NCBI RefSeq assembly: GCF_028023875.1
Contig: NZ_JAQIPB010000013.1
Span: 62,001-126,000, forward strand
Reading direction: 5' to 3'
Origin: Xenophilus arseniciresistens
GTDB taxonomy: Bacteria > Pseudomonadota > Gammaproteobacteria > Burkholderiales > Burkholderiaceae_C
DNA length: 64,000 nucleotides
The position numbers and the translations under genes were made by a program. Within the stretch, counting starts at the first letter, position 1. Each line of letters opens with the position of its first letter. This document shows, piece by piece, positions 8,659 through 15,550 of this stretch. The notes below the pieces were generated by a model, which worked only from the letters and a program-made list of their open reading frames with translations, was not told the DNA's origin and did not search any database.

Positions 8659-8721
8659 GGGGCGACGAGTGTAGGAGCCCGAAATGGCGGCCGGGTGGGG
8701 CTCAGAAACTGCACCATCAAT

Positions 8722-8758
8722 GTGCATTACGTGCAATATTGCACAGCCCATGTGCAGC
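8722..8758. promoter_or_regulatory. Perfect 14-bp palindrome with flanking TGTGCA repeats
   Basis: GTGCAATATTGCAC (8731-8744) is a perfect 14-bp palindrome. TGTGCA elements lie on both sides, at about 8722 and 8751. It is located about 75 bp upstream of the metallophosphoesterase start and 130 bp before the small ORF on the other strand. It looks like an operator for a dimeric regulator. The regulator is unknown. Confidence 0.45.
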
Positions 8759-8805
8759 TGAAGCTGAAACTATGTGTGTGATGCATGGATCGGGGCTTGG
8801 AAACC

Positions 8806-8850
8806 CTAGGGCTAACCCCTATTCTTCTTCCATCGCAACCAAAAGGGCGT
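8806..8850 (+). promoter_or_regulatory. Conserved CTAGGGC-NAACCC leader motif, copy 1
   Basis: CTAGGGCTAACCCCTA is followed by ATTC, TTCC, TCG and AAAAGG blocks and then a start codon 52 bp downstream. The same ordered blocks recur at 10100-10145 ahead of the next plus-strand gene. The core is an imperfect inverted repeat (TAGGG...CCCTA). It is probably a shared regulator site or a distinctive promoter class; I do not recognise the factor. Confidence 0.5.
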
Positions 8851-8872
8851 GGCCTTGAGAGCCCGCACCACC

Positions 8873-9046
8873 ATGTTCAGTCTGATTTCCCTGATCGTCC
8901 GCTCGCTGCGCCCCCTGTCGGGCCAGGACACCGACAGCATCGCCGCCGTGCTGATGCAGAGCGCCGAATCCCGCGCGGGCCGCAACCCGCGCCACGCGCA
9001 GGAACTGCGCGAAGCCGCCAGCGCCTGGCTGCGCGTGGTGCGCTGA
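8873..9046 (+). CDS. Small hypothetical protein (57 aa)
   Basis: Starts at ATG 8873; a GTG at 8849 is in frame but too close to the AAAAGG block to be a likely start. The product has an N-terminal amphipathic or hydrophobic stretch (MFSLISLIVRSL) followed by a charged helical tail (SAESRAGRNPRHAQELREAA), suggesting a peripheral membrane protein. No family is recognised. Support for a real gene comes from the leader motif it shares with the 10172 gene and from the strong hairpin 3 bp after its stop. Confidence 0.5.
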   Translation: MFSLISLIVRSLRPLSGQDTDSIAAVLMQSAESRAGRNPRHAQELREAASAWLRVVR

Positions 9047-9049
9047 GCG

Positions 9050-9070
9050 ACGAAGCCCCCTGGGCTTCGT
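9050..9070. terminator. Bidirectional 9-bp hairpin between convergent genes
   Basis: ACGAAGCCC (9050-9058) pairs perfectly with GGGCTTCGT (9062-9070) around a 3-nt loop. The hairpin lies exactly between the stop of the small ORF (9046) and the stop of the convergent LysR gene (9071). There is no T-tract on either side, so it may act as a stabiliser or weak bidirectional terminator. Confidence 0.6.
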
Positions 9071-10054
9071 CTATCCGTACGGAAGCGCGTACTCCCTGAG
9101 TGAGCGCGCATAGGCCTCGGAGGCCGCGCGCACCAGCGCATCGCGCAGCCAGCCATGGGCCGGCGAGCCCTGCTGGCGCCGGTGCCACAGCGCATCCACA
9201 TGCACCAGCGGCACGCTCATCGGCAGATCGCGCTCCACCAGGCTCTCGGCCACCCCCATCGAATGGATGAAGTGGCGCGGCATCACCGACAGCAGCTCCG
9301 AGCCCGCCGCCACGCGGGCCGCGGTGAAGAACTGGTTCACGGTGAGCACGATGCGCCGCTCCCGTCCCAGCGCGGCCAGCGCCTCGTCCACGAAGCCCCA
9401 GGGCCGGCCTGAAAAGCTCACCAGCAGGTGCCGCGCCTGGCAGAAGCTGTCCAGCGTCAGCGGGCTGCGCGCCAGCGCGTGGTCGCTGCGCATCACGCAC
9501 ACGTACTGCCCCACATAGAGCCGGTGCGACTCGAAGGCCAGCGCCTCGCCGGCCTGGGCGCGCGAGGTCAGGTCGGCCATCACGGCCGGGAAGTAGCCCA
9601 CCGCCAGGTCGATGCTTTCCTCCTCGAGCTGGCGGCGCGGGTCACGCGTGGTCAGAGGCACCACGCGCAGCGACAGCCCGGGCGCCTCGGCCTCGAGGAT
9701 GCGCACCGTGCGCGGCAGCACTTCGGCGGCCGTGGCGTCGGCGATGGCGACGGTGAAGCTCTGGTCGGCGTGCAGCGGGTCGAAGGCGGCGGGCACCAGC
9801 GCGTGTTCAAGCTGGCGCAGGGTGTCGCGCACCACCGGCCACAGCGCCAACGCCCGGGGCGTGGGCTCCACGCCCGCGCCCGAGCGCCGCACCAGCTCGT
9901 CACCCAGCGATTCGCGCAGCCGGCGCAGGGCGTTGCTCACGGCAGGCTGGGTCAGCGACAGGTTGCGCGCGGCCCGCGTGAGGCTGCGCTCGGCCATCAC
10001 CTCGTCGAACACGCGCAAGAGGTTGAGGTCCAGGGTGCGGAAATTGACGTCCAT
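9071..10054 (-). CDS. LysR-family transcriptional regulator
   Basis: 327 residues from ATG 10054. The N-terminal helix-turn-helix is unmistakable (LNLLRVFDEVMAERSLTRAA, then LSLTQPAVSNALRRLRESL). It is followed by a periplasmic-binding-protein-like effector domain beginning near residue 95 with FTVAIADATAAEVLP. The N-terminal sequence resembles the NodD/PcpR/LinR group that controls aromatic or small-molecule catabolism. It is flanked by two plus-strand genes with matching leaders; whether it regulates them is not known. Confidence 0.92.
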   Translation of the reverse strand: MDVNFRTLDLNLLRVFDEVMAERSLTRAARNLSLTQPAVSNALRRLRESLGDELVRRSGAGVEPTPRALALWPVVRDTLRQLEHALVPAAFDPLHADQSFTVAIADATAAEVLPRTVRILEAEAPGLSLRVVPLTTRDPRRQLEEESIDLAVGYFPAVMADLTSRAQAGEALAFESHRLYVGQYVCVMRSDHALARSPLTLDSFCQARHLLVSFSGRPWGFVDEALAALGRERRIVLTVNQFFTAARVAAGSELLSVMPRHFIHSMGVAESLVERDLPMSVPLVHVDALWHRRQQGSPAHGWLRDALVRAASEAYARSLREYALPYG

Positions 10055-10099
10055 AGATTCTGTGAATGATGGCCATCACAAATATAAACTTGAGTAACA

Positions 10100-10145
10100 C
10101 TAGGGCAAACCCTAACATTCGTTCCGTCGGATCAAAAAGGTCCTT
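10100..10145 (+). promoter_or_regulatory. Conserved CTAGGGC-NAACCC leader motif, copy 2
   Basis: CTAGGGCAAACCCTAA followed by ATTC, GTTCC, TCGG and AAAAAGG blocks, ending about 30 bp before a strong ribosome-binding site. Block order and distance to the start codon (57 bp) match copy 1 at 8806 (52 bp), so the two small genes probably share regulation. Confidence 0.5.
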
Positions 10146-10171
10146 TTCATTGAATCCCAGGAGGGTTCGCC

Positions 10172-10708
10172 ATGTCTTCCTTCGTTCACGTTGAACAACC
10201 CCTGAGCCACCCCGGTGTGGCCCGCGCCGAGCAAGTGATCGGCTATGTGCAATCGCAACGCGGCCAGTTCACCGGCTCGCGCGGCCTGAGCGCCGTGCTG
10301 CTGGCCGGCATCGTCGCAGCCCTGGCCGCAGTGGCCGACAAGTTCGTGACCCACTGGACCGACGGCAGCCTGCTGGCCGCCTGGATGGTGCTGTGGCTGG
10401 TGGTCTTCATCGCGATGGCGATGTTTGCCGGTGCCGCCCGTAACCTGGCCGCCCGCGGCCTGGTGGCCTGGCAAGGCGTGCAGCGCCGCATGGCTGCCGC
10501 CAGCGCCGATGCCCAGTTGCTGGAAACGGCCCGCCGCGACCCGCGCGTGATGAGCGACCTGAAGGCCGCCATGACCCGCGGCGACACGTGGGAGCCCCGC
10601 GCCGCTGCAGCAGCGCCCGCCGCCGCCAAGACGCTGGAAGTGCCCGCCGCGCCCATGCCGACGGTGTACGAGGCGATGCGCCGCATGAACAGCAGCCGGT
10701 ACTACTAA
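10172..10708 (+). CDS. Hypothetical membrane protein (178 aa, two TM helices)
   Basis: Starts at ATG 10172 behind CCAGGAGGG. Residues 38-57 (LSAVLLAGIVAALAAVADKF) and 66-87 (SLLAAWMVLWLVVFIAMAMF) form two membrane helices. The remainder is a basic, alanine-rich cytoplasmic tail with an unstructured AAAAPAA linker and a conserved-looking C-terminus PTVYEAMRRMNSSRYY. No domain is recognised and no function is proposed. A structured repeat begins 7 bp after the stop and a strong terminator follows at 10831. Confidence 0.75.
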   Translation: MSSFVHVEQPLSHPGVARAEQVIGYVQSQRGQFTGSRGLSAVLLAGIVAALAAVADKFVTHWTDGSLLAAWMVLWLVVFIAMAMFAGAARNLAARGLVAWQGVQRRMAAASADAQLLETARRDPRVMSDLKAAMTRGDTWEPRAAAAAPAAAKTLEVPAAPMPTVYEAMRRMNSSRYY

Positions 10709-10714
10709 GAGCAA

Positions 10715-10805
10715 CCCCAGGGCGCTTCGCGCCTCCCTCTTCTCTCGCTTCGCGGGAAGGGGGCACCCGACGGGCTGGCAGAGCCGGTCCCGTGGGTGCC
10801 CTGAG
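10715..10805 (+). repeat. Structured three-hairpin downstream repeat, copy A
   Basis: A 91-bp element running from CCCCAGG to CCCTGAG. Three hairpins are visible: GGCGC-TTC-GCGCC; a longer CCCTCTTC/GGAAGGGGG stem with CGC-TTC-GCG inside; and GGCACCC/GGGTGCC enclosing CTGGC-AGA-GCCGG. It is homologous to copies at 50753 and 63371 and starts 7 bp after a stop codon in the same orientation as the gene. Confidence 0.85.
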
Positions 10806-10830
10806 ATGGGGATACGGCTTCGGCCGTGAC

Positions 10831-10855
10831 AAGAGCCGCCTTCGGGCGGCTCTTT
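10831..10855 (+). terminator. Rho-independent terminator
   Basis: AAGAGCCGCC (10831-10840), TTCG tetraloop, GGCGGCTCTT (10845-10854), then T. A 10-bp perfect stem with a stable UUCG-type loop and a short T-run on the plus strand. It ends the transcript of the 178-aa membrane protein gene; the structured repeat lies inside its 3' untranslated region. Confidence 0.85.
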
Positions 10856-11118
10856 GCGTTGGGGCGTCGTGGTTGGCAGCGGGTCCTTGGACAACCCGAC
10901 AAGATCGGCCTGAGTGGGTCAGAGAAGCCAGCCAACCTCATTGGAGAACCCAACACGAATCGCCCCGCGGACATGTGACGACGAGGGCCAGCGAGGCAGT
11001 TGGTTCGCTCCGCGATCAGGCCAAACAGGCCGATCTTCCCGTAGAGTTGGAACATTGCGGACACAGGCTGCAGTCGGCCAGGAGCAGCCGGTCGCGGAAA
11101 ACGGAAGCGGACGCTCAA
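10856..11118 (-). other. Remnant of a second integron cassette, no intact gene
   Basis: Reading the minus strand, this begins with TTGAGC right after the recombination point that closes the first cassette, as a second cassette should. The matching 3' R box (GCTCAAC on the minus strand) and a second attC were not found before the terminator at 10831. Several short frames cross it, none with convincing start, length or composition. The G+C content is visibly lower than in the flanks. I interpret it as a decayed or truncated cassette. Confidence 0.5.
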
Positions 11119-11226
11119 CGTGAAGGTGACCGGCACGTTGCGGCAAGGCGCCGCGAGGTGCAGGATATCCAACGGCGCCTCGCGGCGCCTTGCCGCAACG
11201 TGTCCGAGTCGACCGTTCTGTTAGAC
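11113..11226 (-). other. attC recombination site (integron 59-base element type)
   Basis: On the minus strand the order is R'' GTCTAAC, 5-nt spacer, L'' GGTCGACTCGG, a perfect 25-bp inverted repeat (11178-11202 with 11134-11158) around a 19-nt loop, L' CCGGTCACC, 5-nt spacer, R' GTTGAGC. R'' fits RYYYAAC and R' fits GTTRRRY. L'' pairs with L' leaving two extrahelical bases, the asymmetry expected of attC. Total 114 bp, inside the known range. The TAA stop of the cassette gene lies within R'', as is typical. Confidence 0.85.
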
Positions 11227-11487
11227 CGCAACGGCATACAGCACCCCCATGACCGCAAGAAAAACGTAGAACGCAATCCCGGCAAAGAGCTGCCCTGTGG
11301 TCGTAATCACGCGATGTCCCTCGCGGACGAATGAGAGAGCACCGGCCGCACCATAAATGCGCCCCTCTTCACCATCGAGCGACTCCGATCGCCAGCGCCC
11401 AAGGGAGAACAGCCAAACGGCGAAACGCCCTGTTATGGTCAGGAGAACGTCGATCGCAGAGCCAAGAAGGGTGTCCATGCGGTCTAA
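11119..11487 (-). mobile_element. Single integron gene cassette (369 bp)
   Basis: Bounded by G/TT crossover points at 11488/11487 and 11119/11118 on the minus strand. The 5' end TTAGAC is the exact complement partner of the cassette's own R'' GTCTAAC, as it must be if this segment once existed as a circle closed at its own attC. It carries one ORF, starting 9 bp after the crossover and ending in attC. The composition is poorer in G+C than the neighbouring genes, consistent with acquisition. Confidence 0.82.
11221..11478 (-). CDS. Cassette-borne small membrane protein (85 aa), unknown function
   Basis: ATG at 11478, three bases after the TTAGAC start of the cassette; stop TAA at 11221-11223 inside the attC R'' box. 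The product has two hydrophobic segments, near residues 8-26 (AIDVLLTITGRFAVWLFSL) and 63-85 (LFAGIAFYVFLAVMGVLYAV), joined by a polar loop with DGEEGR. No family is recognised. There is no ribosome-binding site of note, common for cassette genes, which are transcribed from an integron promoter. Confidence 0.7.
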   Translation of the reverse strand: MDTLLGSAIDVLLTITGRFAVWLFSLGRWRSESLDGEEGRIYGAAGALSFVREGHRVITTTGQLFAGIAFYVFLAVMGVLYAVAV

Positions 11488-11544
11488 CTTGGTTATAGGG
11501 AGACAGCACTGCTGCATAACACCGCCGTCTGTCTCCCTAACATC
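11482..11544 (-). other. attI-like primary integron recombination site
   Basis: On the minus strand this reads GATGTTAGGG, then TGTTATGCAGCAG, CTGTCTCCCTATAAC and AAGTTAGAC, with crossover in GTTAGAC. From memory this closely follows the 3' part of class 1 attI1 (TGTTACGCAGCAG, CAGTCGCCCTAAAAC, AAGTTAGGC). An 11-bp inverted repeat (TAGGGAGACAG, 11496-11506 and 11529-11539) is also present. No R''/L'' pair is seen on the far side, which argues for attI rather than another attC. Confidence 0.65.
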
Positions 11545-11796
11545 GGCGCCGCGATCAGGCCGCAGGCCGCATGAACACGTGCTGGAGCCATGAACGCATG
11601 CATATTCATACGGCCCTAAAAATCCGAGAAAAGCGGCAGGGCGGGCCAACCTCACTTTGCCTCACTTTGACCGTGAACGGCGGTGCAAGCCGGCAGGTTT
11701 GGGCGTTTTTTTCACGGCTGGGTGAAACTTGCGAGTGCCTGTTGTGGGGCCTTCATTAAGGTCAGCTCCGGGCACATTCCAGCCGTCAGGCACAAC
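11545..11796. other. Gene-free stretch beside the attI-like site; no integrase
   Basis: In integrons the integrase gene lies on this side of attI, reading away from the cassettes. No frame here shows tyrosine-recombinase boxes, and the longest plus-strand frame (11571-11759) has no recognisable domain. The only structure noticed is a 10-bp tandem repeat of CTCACTTTGN at 11651-11670. The integrase is absent or deleted. Confidence 0.6.
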
Positions 11797-11822
11797 AAAA
11801 AAGCCACCTCGCGGTGGCTTTC
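11797..11822 (-). terminator. Rho-independent terminator of pckG
   Basis: On the minus strand AAGCCACC, GCGA loop, GGTGGCTT followed by TTTTG, about 25 bp after the pckG stop. Perfect 8-bp stem and a T-run. Confidence 0.88.
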
Positions 11823-11844
11823 TTATTCATGCGCCTTGGGCTGC

Positions 11845-13722
11845 TCAGGCGGCCAGGCGGGTTTCGATCTGCTGCTTGATCTCGCCCATTTCCTTGGGCA
11901 GGTGGTAGGCCAGTTGCTTGAACAGGTCCTCGTGCAGCTTGAGTTCGGCCTGCCAGGCGGCCTTGTCGATGCTGGTCACGGTCTTGAACTGTTCGGCGCT
12001 GAAATCCAGGCCGGTCCAGTTGAGCTGCTCGTAGGCGGGGCTCAGGCCGAACACATGTTCCTGGCCGCCTTCGGCCTTGCCTTCGAGGCGGTCGATCATC
12101 CACTTGAGTACGCGCATGTTCTCGCCGTAGCCGGGCCAGACGAACTTGCCGTCGGCGCCCTTGCGGAACCAGTTGGTGGTGTAGATGCGCGGCAGGGTGG
12201 CGCCCGATTGCTGCAGCTTCGCGCCCAGGTCCAGCCAGTGCTGGAAGTAGTCGCTCATGTTGTAGCCCATGAAGGGCAGCATGGCGAAGGGGTCGCGGCG
12301 CACCACGCCCTGCTGGCCGAAGGCCGCGGCGGTGGTTTCGGAGCCCATGGTGGCGGCCATGTAGACGCCTTCCTTCCAGTTGCGCGCTTCGGTCACCAGC
12401 GGCACGGTGGTGGAGCGGCGGCCGCCGAAGATGAAGGCGTCGATCTTCACGCCCTTGGGGTCGTCCCAGGCCGGGTCGAGCGCGGGGTTGTTGGTGGCGG
12501 CCACGGTGAAGCGCGCATTCGGGTGCGCGGCCTTGGCGCCGGTTTCCTTGGCGATCTGCGGCGTCCAGTCCTTGCCCTGCCAGTCGATCAGGTGCGCGGG
12601 CAGTTCCTTGCCCGGCACGTCGTCTTCCATGCCTTCCCACCACACGTCGCCGTCGTCGGTGAGCGCCACGTTGGTGAAGATCACGTTCCGGTCCAGGCTG
12701 CGCATGCAGTTGGGGTTGGTCTTGTAGTTCGTGCCCGGGGCCACGCCGAAGTAGCCGGCCTCGGGGTTGATCGCGCGCAGCGAGCCGTCGGCCTGCGGCT
12801 TGATCCAGGCGATGTCGTCGCCGATGGTCGTGACCTTCCAGCCTTCGAAGCCGGCGGGCGGCACCAGCATCGAGAAGTTGGTCTTGCCGCAGGCGCTGGG
12901 GAAGGCGGCGGCCACGTGGTACTTGCGGCCATCGGGCTTGGTCACGCCCAGGATCAGCATGTGCTCGGCCAGCCAGCCCTGGTCGCGGCCCATGGTGGAG
13001 GCGATGCGCAGCGCGAAGCACTTCTTGCCCAGCAGCGCGTTGCCGCCGTAGCCCGAGCCGTACGACCAGATCTCGCGCGTGGCGGGGTAGTGGACGATGT
13101 ACTTGGTCTTGTTGCAGGGCCACTTCACGTCGGCCTGGCCCGGCTCCAGCGGCGCGCCCACGGTGTGCACGCAGGGCACGAATTCGCCGTCCGCGCCCAG
13201 CACGTCATACACGGCGCGGCCCATGCGCGTCATGGTCTTCATGTTGACGGCCACATAGGGGCTGTCCGAAAGCTCCACGCCGATGTGTGCGATGTCGGAG
13301 CCCAGCGGCCCCATGCTGAAGGGCACCACGTACATGGTGCGCCCGCGCATGCTGCCCTTGAACAGCGCGTTCTCGCCGGTCTGCAGCAGGGCGCGCATTT
13401 CGGCGGGGGCCGTCCAGTTGTTGGTCGGGCCGGCGTCTTCCTTGCGGTCGGTGCAGATGAAGGTGCGGTCTTCGACGCGCGCGACGTCGGAAGGGTCGGA
13501 CAGCGCCAGGAAGGAGTTGGGGCGCTTGGCCGGGTTCAGCTTCTTGAAGGTGCCGGCGTCCACCAGTTGCTGGCACAGGCGCTGGTATTCCTCATCGCTG
13601 CCGTCGCACCAGTAGATGCTCTCGGGCTGGGTCAGCGCGGCGATTTCGGCGATCCAGGCGAGCAGCCTGGGGTTCTTGACGTAGTCGGGGGCCTGGATGG
13701 CCGGGGCCACGTTTGCATTCAT
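11845..13722 (-). CDS. pckG: Phosphoenolpyruvate carboxykinase (GTP)
   Basis: 625 residues from ATG 13722, the usual length. It converts oxaloacetate plus GTP to PEP, CO2 and GDP at the TCA/gluconeogenesis junction in the cytosol. Signature blocks: [13 protein letters not shown] (GTP-type P-loop with the reactive Cys), TIGDDIAW (kinase-2, metal ligand), [11 protein letters not shown] and NWFRKG. The gene ends in its own terminator and is preceded by a long inverted repeat in its leader. The plus strand opposite carries long but meaningless frames caused by G+C bias. Confidence 0.97.
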   Translation of the reverse strand: MNANVAPAIQAPDYVKNPRLLAWIAEIAALTQPESIYWCDGSDEEYQRLCQQLVDAGTFKKLNPAKRPNSFLALSDPSDVARVEDRTFICTDRKEDAGPTNNWTAPAEMRALLQTGENALFKGSMRGRTMYVVPFSMGPLGSDIAHIGVELSDSPYVAVNMKTMTRMGRAVYDVLGADGEFVPCVHTVGAPLEPGQADVKWPCNKTKYIVHYPATREIWSYGSGYGGNALLGKKCFALRIASTMGRDQGWLAEHMLILGVTKPDGRKYHVAAAFPSACGKTNFSMLVPPAGFEGWKVTTIGDDIAWIKPQADGSLRAINPEAGYFGVAPGTNYKTNPNCMRSLDRNVIFTNVALTDDGDVWWEGMEDDVPGKELPAHLIDWQGKDWTPQIAKETGAKAAHPNARFTVAATNNPALDPAWDDPKGVKIDAFIFGGRRSTTVPLVTEARNWKEGVYMAATMGSETTAAAFGQQGVVRRDPFAMLPFMGYNMSDYFQHWLDLGAKLQQSGATLPRIYTTNWFRKGADGKFVWPGYGENMRVLKWMIDRLEGKAEGGQEHVFGLSPAYEQLNWTGLDFSAEQFKTVTSIDKAAWQAELKLHEDLFKQLAYHLPKEMGEIKQQIETRLAA

Positions 13723-13752
13723 GGTGAAAACTCCGGAAAAGAAAAGCACGTC

Positions 13753-13799
13753 TTTTCCAACGGAACTCGCGCCTGGGGGGCACGAGTACCGTTGGAAAA
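13753..13799. promoter_or_regulatory. 17-bp inverted repeat upstream of pckG
   Basis: TTTTCCAACGGAACTCG (13753-13769) and CGAGTACCGTTGGAAAA (13783-13799) pair with a single mismatch around a 13-nt spacer. The element begins 31 bp before the pckG start codon. It could be a large operator or a leader hairpin near the ribosome-binding region; no T-tract follows in the pckG direction, so a simple terminator is less likely. Confidence 0.55.
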
Positions 13800-13864
13800 A
13801 ACGTCTTCGGCCATGAGATGGCCGGCCGGAAGAGGGGCTGTGCGGGGCCCGGTTGCTCAGGCGC

Positions 13865-14017
13865 TCAGGCCATGAACACGGCGATGGAGGCCAGCAGCAG
13901 CATCAGCACGCCGCCTGCCACGGGCAGCACGATCGGCATCAGGGGCACGATGCTCTCGACGACGTCTTGCTCCATCTGGGCGTTCTGGGCGGGATCGGCG
14001 GGCGTGGGATGGGACAT
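13865..14017 (-). CDS. Small single-TM membrane protein (50 aa)
   Basis: Starts at ATG 14017. The polar N-terminus ([18 protein letters not shown]) is followed by one membrane helix ([20 protein letters not shown]) running almost to the end. No family is recognised. It precedes pckG on the same strand by about 140 bp and lies behind the threonine ammonia-lyase gene. Its composition is coding-like and the hydrophobic helix is well formed, but no other evidence supports it. Confidence 0.55.
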   Translation of the reverse strand: MSHPTPADPAQNAQMEQDVVESIVPLMPIVLPVAGGVLMLLLASIAVFMA

Positions 14018-14152
14018 TCTTGAAACCTTTGAAATCTCAAACCGGGCGGCAATTTTACCGGGGTACCCGCCTGCGGCCTTGTCGGCATTTGCCCTCAAAC
14101 AGGCGGGGCACTGGCAGGGCCGCTTTGGGCCGCAGACGGCGAACGCGTTTTT

Positions 14153-15361
14153 TCAGCGTGTTTCTTTGGCATCGAAGCCGGCCGCCTGCAGCGCGGCGAT
14201 CACTGCGGCCAGATGCTCGCGGCCACGGGTCTGCAGCACCAGCTCGATCTCGACGTTCTGCGCCGCCAGCATCGTGAAGGCGCGCTGGTGATGCACCTCG
14301 TCGATGTTGGCGCCCGCTTCGGCCACCGTGGCCGTGATGCGGGCCAGCGAGCCCGGCACATCGCGCGTGCTGACCGTCAGCCGCGCCAGCCGGCCGGCCC
14401 GCACCATGCCGCGCTCGATGATGGCGGCCAGCAGCAGCGGATCGATGTTGCCGCCCGAAAGCACCAGCCCCACGCGCCTGCCCTCGAAGCGCGCGCGGTG
14501 CCGCAGCAGCGCCGCCAGCCCGGCGGCGCCGGCGCCTTCGACCAGCGTCTTCTCGATCTCCAGCAGCATCAGCACACCCTGCTCGATGTCGCCTTCTTCC
14601 ACCAGCAGCAGGTCGTTCACATGCTGGCGCACGATGGCCTGGGTGCGCACGCCCGGCGTGCCCACGGCAATGCCTTCGGCGATGGTGCTGCTGCCGCCCA
14701 CGTGCTGTGTGCCCTGCACGGCATTGACCATGGCCGGAAAGCGCGCCGTCTGCACGCCCACGATCTCGATGCCCGGCTGGCGCGCGCGCGCAGCCACCGC
14801 CATGCCCGCGATCAGCCCGCCGCCGCCCACCGACACGACCAGCGTGTCCAGATCCGGCACGTCCTCGAGCATTTCGAGCGCCACCGTGCCCTGGCCCGCG
14901 ATGATGGCGTCGTCGTCATAAGGGTGGACGAAGACCAGCCCTTCGCGCTCGGCCAGCTCAAAAGCATGGGCGCGTGCGGCATCGAGCGAATCGCCGTGCA
15001 GCAGCACGCGGGCGCCGAAGCCGCGCGTGCGCTCGATCTTCACGCCCGGCGTGAAGGTGGGCATGACGATGGTGGCGGCAATGCCCAGCCGCTGCGCGTG
15101 ATAGGCCACGCCCTGCGCGTGGTTGCCGGCCGACATGGCGATCACGCCCTTGAGCGGCGGCGCCCCGTCCTGTGTCAGCTCGGCCATCTTGTTGCACGCG
15201 CCGCGTTCCTTGAACGAGGCCGTGAACTGCAGGTTCTCGAACTTCAGGAAGATCTGCGCGCCCACGATGTCGGAGAGCGTGCGCGATTCCACACAAGGCG
15301 TGCGCAGCACCTGGCCGCGCAGGCGGGCGGCGGCGCTTTCGATGTCGTCGATCTGGACCAT
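14153..15361 (-). CDS. Threonine ammonia-lyase with C-terminal ACT domain
   Basis: 402 residues from ATG 15361. A PLP-dependent fold-type II enzyme: KFENLQFTASFKERGA carries the Schiff-base Lys (ENLQ..SFK.RGA), SAGNHAQGVA and the glycine loop VVSVGGGGLIAG bind the cofactor. From about residue 325 an ACT domain (LARLTVSTRDVPGSLARITA) gives allosteric control. It deaminates threonine, and often serine, to 2-oxobutyrate. At 402 residues with one ACT domain it matches the shorter catabolic-type family rather than the roughly 510-residue biosynthetic IlvA with two ACT modules. Confidence 0.93.
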   Translation of the reverse strand: MVQIDDIESAAARLRGQVLRTPCVESRTLSDIVGAQIFLKFENLQFTASFKERGACNKMAELTQDGAPPLKGVIAMSAGNHAQGVAYHAQRLGIAATIVMPTFTPGVKIERTRGFGARVLLHGDSLDAARAHAFELAEREGLVFVHPYDDDAIIAGQGTVALEMLEDVPDLDTLVVSVGGGGLIAGMAVAARARQPGIEIVGVQTARFPAMVNAVQGTQHVGGSSTIAEGIAVGTPGVRTQAIVRQHVNDLLLVEEGDIEQGVLMLLEIEKTLVEGAGAAGLAALLRHRARFEGRRVGLVLSGGNIDPLLLAAIIERGMVRAGRLARLTVSTRDVPGSLARITATVAEAGANIDEVHHQRAFTMLAAQNVEIELVLQTRGREHLAAVIAALQAAGFDAKETR

Positions 15362-15550
15362 GGGCCATTGTGGCCCCGGGCCCGGGGTCGGCCGGTGTGG
15401 GCGCAATGACGCATGGGGTGAATTTCCAAGGGTTTTTCCTCTGGCCTGATCTTCCGCAGGACCGGGCGGTGAGTTATGGTGGTGCCGCGTTCCGGCCTGC
15501 TCCGGGTGCCAGCCCGGGGCGTGTCCAGGTCTTTCAGAGGAGCTTGCCCA

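Noticed and set aside
10705-11172. 155-codon minus-strand frame across the structured repeat and the second cassette remnant
   Set aside because: Its C-terminal half is simply the translated repeat and terminator, and its start lies inside the attC stem. A true cassette gene should start after 11118 and end in an attC.
11482-11544. Reading the attI-like site as a second attC
   Set aside because: It has an inverted repeat and a good R' box, but no RYYYAAC box at a suitable distance on the far side, and its sequence tracks the attI1 3' end better. It remains the main alternative.
11571-11759. Possible integrase fragment beside the attI-like site
   Set aside because: The 62-residue frame shows none of the tyrosine-recombinase boxes and no resemblance to the IntI N-terminus that I can see.
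15372-15391. CCCCGGGCCCGGGG palindrome as an operator
   Set aside because: Pure GC palindromes arise readily at this base composition; it has no spacing relation to a promoter that I could identify.
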